DNA of 64,000 nucleotides from Symbiodinium natans (lineage: Eukaryota > Sar > Dinophyceae > Suessiales > Symbiodiniaceae), in NCBI GenBank assembly GCA_905221605.1, contig CAJNDS010000446.1:877243-941242 (forward strand), read 5' to 3'. Shown here one piece after another: positions 58,201 to 64,000 of this stretch; positions within the stretch are counted from its first letter, which is position 1, and every line of letters begins with the position of its first letter. A program made the position numbers and the translations under genes. Under the pieces are notes generated by a model. The model had not been told where the DNA came from. It saw nothing but the letters and a program-made list of their open reading frames with translations, and did no database searches.

Positions 58201-61200
58201 CGCTTGGTGGCTATGGTGTTATTGTTGGGTGTCTGTGGTTTTTTTCTTGGGTCAATGGGGCAGATCCCCAGCAGCCTGAGGTTCTTCAGCGATAGGGTCC
58301 AGTCCTGCAGCTTGGCACGCTCCCGCAGATCCTCAGAGCGAAGAATTCAACGAAGCACGTTTGAAGAGTCAAGAGTGTGTTTCCAGAGCGTTTGGGCTTG
58401 AAAAGGGTTTGGAGATGTTTGGGACTTTCTTGGCTTGTTGAAGCAAGCTGTGTCCAATCTTCCCTATCAGGTGTGGAACATCTTCCGTGGTCTTAAGCTT
58501 CTTCGGCCTTGTCGGGGTGCGGTTGGTGCGGTTGCGACAGTTGCGGTCTCCGAAAAGGCCGGGGGCTTACGCCTTGGAATCTTTTCCCGATAGGCACCAA
58601 GCACGAAGCTTCATCCACGTGCCCAGCTCCACATCCTGACACCACACACTCGTGGGAGCCCCCTCAAGCCAAGCGTCGTCTCTCATATTCTTGGTGACGA
58701 ACTTCTCGAAAACCTCCCGGGTGCCCACCCAAAACCGCGTGTCCGGCTCTGTGACGGTGACCTGAGGGGTACATTGCGGTTGTGAAGACACTTCGTGGGG
58801 CACGCCGCTGTTGATGCGGAGTTTGGCGTGCCCTGCGAAGAGCCAGCGGAGTGTAGGGCATGTGACGTTCAAGACAAGGTGTCTTGCTGTTGTATGAAAT
58901 CATCCCTGAACTGATCCGAGAAAACCCCAAAAGCGAGTGACCCGCTGCAACATGGCGGTGCACCTTGCATCCTTCCAGGTCAGCCGGCCCTCAACTCAAA
59001 AAGGTTGGGGCTCCAACACAACCAGCGTTTTCCACAAGTACAAAAAGATGGACTTTCGATTTCACGATTCCAGATGTGACGAACCGGACCCCGAAACTTC
59101 CGAAAACTTCCGAAACTTCAAACCCTCAAGGCCAAACCATGCCGATTCCGGCCTTGCCCGACCGCTTCTCATCGAAGAGCAGTGCTCGCTCCCCAAAGCA
59201 GGCTCCTGGCGCTTTTTGAAATACTGCTGACCATGCTTGTGCCACTCTCCCGTAGCTCAACCTTGATCTTTACTGGCACAAGTCTAGGGTGTTTCGGCAG
59301 AACGACGACGACAACAGCCAAGCAACTCCAAACAGAACCCGCTACCCAGAATGCTGCTGCAATGCTGGCGCACAAACCCTGGGGGCCTTTGCCAAGCTCT
59401 CGGAGTAAGACTCCGTCCACATCAACACCTCAGCAAAAGCGGCCATGCACAAAGGCCAATCACCCTGAAACACCTCCAACCCTTCACGTTACGACCCGAC
59501 GGCACCTCAAAAAAGACAGCTGCAGGACACCACGTGGCGTACAAGTGTAGCATTGTTGCTCTGGGAGTTGCAGAGGCTCCGAGGCTCAAAAGATTTGAAA
59601 GCCCACAGATGCATGCGGGCCACGCACACCGCCAGACATGATGATGAAGAACTTGCCACCATCTTCTCCTCGCAGCAGAGACCCGCGTGGCCCTGCTGAG
59701 CTCGTATCACTGAACAGAGCGACTACGAAAAGGAGCCCCCCTAAACCTTCAGACCCTCAGATGCGTGCCCTGAAGCCCAACATCGCTGCGAGCTGAAACC
59801 GTAGGGCTTAGGGTTTAGGGTTTAGGGTTTAGGGTTTAGGGTTTAGGGTTTAGGGCTTAGGGAGTTGTCTAGGGTTTAGGGTTTAGGGTTTAGGGTAAGA
59901 ATGACGCTGGGCCAACATATCGTTTCTGACTACTGGTCCACAAAGAACCTTCAGACGGACCTTGACAATAAGGCCGCACAGCTGCAAAGACTGCTTTAAG
60001 ACACGAAGGTGCCCCAAATGTCAAGAACACATCTTCTGAGCATCTTCCGAACAGCCCGAAACCCGAAAAACTGTGCGCGTACCAAAAGCAGACCTATAGA
60101 GTAGGATTCCTTCGCTGCACCCAAAAACCCAAACAAAAAAGGCCCTTCATGGCCTTGGTCGAAGACAATCTCTCCCGGTCTCCAGGGCTCTGTGGAGGTC
60201 AGGGCCCTTGAAATGGAACAGACCTGGAAGCTGCGCACGGCCTAAGGTTGAAGCTTTAAGCTTCAGGGTGTTTAGGGCCCAGGGTAATTCGGGGTGGGAG
60301 CCGGGTAGGGCGCTTAGACGGCCGAGTTATCTTCCGCAACGCTCACTGGCCGACCCTAAACCCCTAAACCCTAAACCCTAAACCCTAAACCCTAAACCCT
60401 AAACCCTAAACCCTAAACCCTAAACCCTAAACCCTGCCCAATGCCCACCTGGAAGTTCGCCAGGCGCTTCAGCACTGGGAGCCTTTCGCAGGACATGAGA
60501 CTTGAAGGGGCTCGCGGGTGTCAAGAAGGCCCTTAAGCTGCCGGACTTGACAGGTTTTGACTGTTGGTTTAGGGTTTAGGGTTTAGGGTTTAGGGTTTAG
60601 GGTTTAGGGTTTAGGGTTTAGGGTTTAGGGTTTAGGGTTTAGGGTTGAGGGTTTAGGGTTGAGTGAGGATCCGAATCTGTGTAGTCAGCTTGTTCTTCGA
60701 GTTTGAGTTTGGCTGTTGGGGTCTTGGAGTTTTCGGCAAGCTGTACATGGGATGGACCTCAGGATCCACTTGCGTCTAGAAATCGTAAAAGAACAGAAGA
60801 AACCCTAAACCCTAAACCCCTAAACCCTAAACCCTAAACCCTAAACCCTAAACCCCCCCCAGCAAAAATGAAAATGCTTTACTCCTGGATCTGCGTTGTG
60901 TCGGATGGCAATTGCATGCCGCTACTGTGTCCTTCTTCGTGCCATCGGACCAATGGAAAAGCCCGTAGAACCCCTTAGAACCCCTTAGAACCCCTCAGAA
61001 CCCCTTAGAACCCCTTAGAACCCCTTAGAACCCCTTAGAACCCCTTAGAACCCTAAACACCCACGCCCCCAAGCCACCTTGAGATGATCAGCACTTTGCT
61101 GACGTAGTCCATCCTAGGGACTTGCGGCTTCGGAATTGGGGCCACGGCCTTGCTGTAAGCTCAGAGCAGATACGGGGAATGAAACTCAGGGCTTCGGGCT

Positions 61201-61598
61201 TCGGTGGCTTGAGGGCAGTGGGAATTCTGGGTAGGCACGGACCGAGGTGCAACAGTAGGATTTAGAAGAGTCATTTCTCTGATGTGTGCGGATGTATTCA
61301 ATCGGACATTCGAACCAAGTTTTGGGGTCGCGTGGCGAATTTGGAGTTTGTCGGGGTTTCGAGCTCGAAAGCCACGGGGTTCCCAAACCCTCAACACTAA
61401 AAACCCCAAACCCTAAATCCCTAAAAACCGATACCGCAAAACTTTAGACCCTAACAACCCCAAACCCGAATCAACCTGCCCCGAAGTGCCCGGAAGACCC
61501 CCCCCTGTTCGGGACTCAGTTTCAACTCCGTGGGCTCTGGCAGCTCCATGTCCCCAGAGAGGCTTCGCGCGATGCCCTCGAGGGGAACCAGCGCGATC
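52250..61598 (-). CDS. cGMP-dependent-type protein kinase (cyclic-nucleotide-binding domain + AGC kinase), 22 exons
   Basis: Phosphorylates Ser/Thr of targets when a cyclic nucleotide binds its N-terminal domain. Exons (5' to 3' on the minus strand): 61598-61527, 61113-61078, 60206-60154, 59668-59630, 59428-59387, 59205-59153, 58761-58666, 58331-58267, 57262-57192, 56941-56904, 56589-56507, 55672-55606, 55486-55452, 54799-54730, 54637-54578, 54484-54443, 54294-54243, 54168-54089, 53822-53793, 53560-53511, 53148-53066, 52306-about 52250. Phases agree at every junction except 55452/54799, where about two residues of helix E (usually Phe-Tyr) are missing, so a microexon may be unseen. Donors are GT, GC or GA; acceptors AG|G. 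About 425 aa are covered. The start codon, any further N-terminal nucleotide-binding domain and the last exon are not fixed; in-frame read-through from the last exon reaches a TGA near 52153. Confidence 0.8.
53066..55672 (-). other. Kinase C-lobe exons
   Basis: Hinge [20 protein letters not shown], catalytic loop [12 protein letters not shown] + [20 protein letters not shown] (DFG), activation segment [14 protein letters not shown] + [17 protein letters not shown], then [34 protein letters not shown] and [13 protein letters not shown]. All catalytic residues are present. The usual GTPEYMAPE is GTVYYMAPE here. Exon 53822-53793 is only 30 nt. Confidence 0.85.
56507..57262 (-). other. Kinase N-lobe exons
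   Basis: Glycine loop [19 protein letters not shown] (57262-57192), the ATP-lysine strand [12 protein letters not shown] (56941-56904) and helix C with beta 4-5 [14 protein letters not shown] then [14 protein letters not shown] (56589-56507). Splice phases join them without a gap. Confidence 0.85.
58666..60206 (-). other. Cyclic-nucleotide-binding domain of the kinase
   Basis: Five spliced exons give [20 protein letters not shown], then [16 protein letters not shown], then the phosphate-binding cassette [16 protein letters not shown], then [20 protein letters not shown]. The beta-roll Gly residues, FGE-x-ALL and the Arg of the cassette are present; the small residue after Arg-Ser is Gly where Ala or Thr is usual, which could affect affinity or cAMP/cGMP choice. 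Function as a cGMP sensor is inferred from the fusion to an AGC kinase. Confidence 0.8.
59810..59895. repeat. TTTAGGG block in a kinase intron
   Basis: About ten units split by GGAGTTGTCTAGG, inside the intron 60153-59669. In the sense of the gene it reads CCCTAAA. Confidence 0.85.
60207..61077 (-). other. Kinase intron rich in telomere-like and 10-bp repeats
   Basis: 871-bp intron (GTGGCT..TTTCAAG). It contains a CCCCTTAGAA 10-bp tandem repeat (about 60967-61052), CCCTAAA blocks at 60352-60435 and 60800-60855 and a TTTAGGG block at 60566-60660. Confidence 0.65.
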
Positions 61599-61639
61599 CT
61601 GCGCTCGAAACAACGGCCTTAACAACAAGCGACTGAGGG

Positions 61640-61719
61640 TTGGGATGTTCCCACTTATACTAACAGTCCTTCATAGGGATGAGCAAGAAGCGCTGTGGGT
61701 GTAAGGGGGAACATCCCAA
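61640..61719. mobile_element. GGGATGTTCCC-family inverted repeat element
   Basis: TTGGGATGTTCCCACTTATA on the left pairs with GTAAGGGGGAACATCCCAA on the right; 80 bp. It sits about 40 bp upstream of the first identified kinase exon (minus sense). Confidence 0.65.
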
Positions 61720-62284
61720 AAAGCAATCTGAATAACAAGGAGCTCTTATGTGCTCTTATAGATACCTGCTAGATAGCCTCCTTGCTGAAGGGTTTGTTTT
61801 ATTCTTTCGGGGGAATTCTCTGATTCTTGATTCAATTTAATGTCCTTGTGTCCTCCCGCTCACCGCACACTGCGAATCAAATTGTTCCACATGCGATGCG
61901 CACACTAAAAAACCCATACAGCCGTACAGTTCAGATGCTAATGAACTTACTATAAAGAGTAAGTTTACTGAGGAAAGCATTCTGTGACCGTGAGCAGCTT
62001 CATGTGCACAACGATAAGGTTTCCTGGGACTGGGAAGAAAATTGCTTTCGTGTTGCAGAGGTCATGGCTTTTTGGGTTACGGCAGAGCTGCACCAAGTTT
62101 CCCGAGGCTTCATGCTGTTAACTTTCAAGCGTCATGCTCCCATCATTCAGGACATTCGGCATTGGAGTCTAAAGAAAGGGCTTGTGAAAGCAAGAATGCT
62201 CGGGTCATTCGACAGCCCTTCACGTTCAGCGCTGTGTGAAGCAAAGGCAGCACACGTTGACGGGCGCCTGCCCCCTTTCGGGCC

Positions 62285-62328
62285 CGCAATGAGGCGGTCC
62301 GGCCGCAGCGGCCGCGGTGCCGATGCCT
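62285..62328 (-). CDS. Candidate exon upstream of the kinase
   Basis: After TTGTCAG|G the minus frame reads ASAPRPLRPDRLIAG, GC-rich and without stop. It could be an N-terminal exon of the kinase gene, but phase was not tied to 61598. Confidence 0.25.
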
Positions 62329-63182
62329 GACAAAGAGAGACAGGATTTAAGTTTGGGCCGTTTACAGCTCTGAGGCTGTGCAGGGCACAGGGCTCCGCAA
62401 GGCTTAAGGCCGTCAGGCTTGAGGATTTGAAGTTGGGGGCTTGGTGCTCGATTTGCTTCTTGCGTTTTGGAGTTTGGAACTCAGGCTCAAGGTACCACGT
62501 GACACTGGACTAAGGATCGCAGGTTCATATGATGTTCCTGTGATCATATCGTCAACTTGAACGGAATACACACCCCCATTGGTATTCTTACACGGCACCT
62601 ACCAATCAGCGGCCCATGTCAGACGATCACATGGGGCCAACATCTTCATTTACATGCGGGCAGTCAACACTTTAACTTTAACCGTCAGCCAAACAAGAAC
62701 CCCCAGTGCCACCCACCATACACTAATCACAGAAAACCATTCGCACCCACCATCTTATGAGGATCATGGGCCGTCGACACACACGCCGCGCGTCCCGTGC
62801 GAACAATTTGTAGCTAACAGACTTCCAGGTAGTGTTGGTACTGGATGGCATTCAGGTTTAGGCCTTTTAGGCCTTTTGCCTTCACCTGTTGGGGATCAAG
62901 GGCAAAAGGGCAGGTCAGTCCAGCCTTTGGGGACTCGTTCGCTTTTGAGCTGCAGAGCATCCTCGGGGGCGCAGCTCCGTGTTCCAGCAGGTTTGCACAA
63001 TTTCAGCAGTTGCCAGACAAGCCACTTGACGGACAACTTAGGCACGCAAAGGGCTGGGCTACTTCAGAGACATGTGGCGCTGCATGCGGCTCACGTTCTG
63101 GGTTTGCTTCAAGGACTGTGGTGTTTCACACAAAGTCCCGAATGGCTCGAAGAAACCACCATTTTGAAATCTGTTCTGTCAC

Positions 63183-63230
63183 CAGGCGGATCTGTCGGCC
63201 CAGCCGCTGGAGCTGATCAAAGTCCTCCGC
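63183..63230 (-). CDS. Candidate exon, helical, possibly kinase N-terminus
   Basis: After GCGCAG|G the minus frame reads AEDFDQLQRLGRQIRL and meets a GTGACA donor in phase 0. Helix/coil-like. Same strand as the kinase, 1.6 kb upstream; membership is unproven. Confidence 0.35.
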
Positions 63231-63464
63231 CTGCGCCCAGCCACCGCGCTCCAAGCACCGGCTCGAGGCCTGCGGAGCTAAAAGCGGGCGCTCAAAAGTT
63301 GACTGTCCTCAAAGTTTCGCAGAGGTTTGCGATTTTTTTGGGGGTTTTTTTGTCCTGTCCATTTTTTGTTTTTTCCTACATCATTATGTGGGGTTCTTGT
63401 TTTTCGGCGCCCACATGCACGCCAACCGCCAACCCGCGCACGCCACATACGCGCCGCCACACGA

Positions 63465-64000
<536 letters not shown>

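Overview
The window looks like nuclear DNA of a dinoflagellate (or a very close relative). Three things in the sequence point that way. A large intron-rich gene on the minus strand, which I read as a cGMP-dependent-type protein kinase, can be assembled only by using GT, GC and GA splice donors together with an AG|G acceptor, the known dinoflagellate splice pattern. Exons are tiny (30-96 nt). The DNA is saturated with internal copies of the plant/alveolate-type telomere heptamer TTTAGGG/CCCTAAA. Species cannot be named from this sequence alone.

Layout. 1-25,250: a repeat-dense tract in which blocks of TTTAGGG or CCCTAAA (20-390 bp, both orientations) alternate with 50-300 bp unique islands. 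Several islands read as short exons with AG acceptors and in-phase donors (best pair 7,550-7,878, which ends in a stop), and others are short inverted-repeat elements of at least three multi-copy families. A 1 kb AT-rich island, a 16-bp minisatellite, a 340-bp tandem duplication and long C runs lie at 14.2-16.4 kb. 25,541-30,484: a 132-bp direct repeat, then a TIR-bounded Mutator-like (MULE) transposon of about 4.46 kb with a four-exon transposase (26,650-29,890, plus strand) that ends in a SWIM zinc finger. 30.5-42 kb: lower repeat density, no gene I can name. 42.2-42.7 kb: three phase-compatible exons of an unknown minus-strand gene. 44.27-47.84 kb: an exon cluster, minus strand, with an EF-hand-like piece and a His/Gln/Met-rich C-terminus ending in a stop. 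49.47-49.88 kb: a (CA)n block. About 52.25-61.6 kb: the minus-strand cyclic-nucleotide-binding/AGC kinase gene, 22 exons found, with telomere-like arrays in its introns. 63.47-64.0 kb: a second (CA)n block running off the window.

The main biological theme is that the telomere-like arrays are not an end of a chromosome but intron and intergenic filler. In the TTTAGGG orientation the repeat itself contains both a GT donor (G|GTTTAG) and the AG|G acceptor (TTTAG|GG), and several exons abut the array exactly at such a site. Most six-frame open frames in the window are products of simple repeats (CA, TA, poly-C/G, TTTAGGG) and are not annotated as genes.
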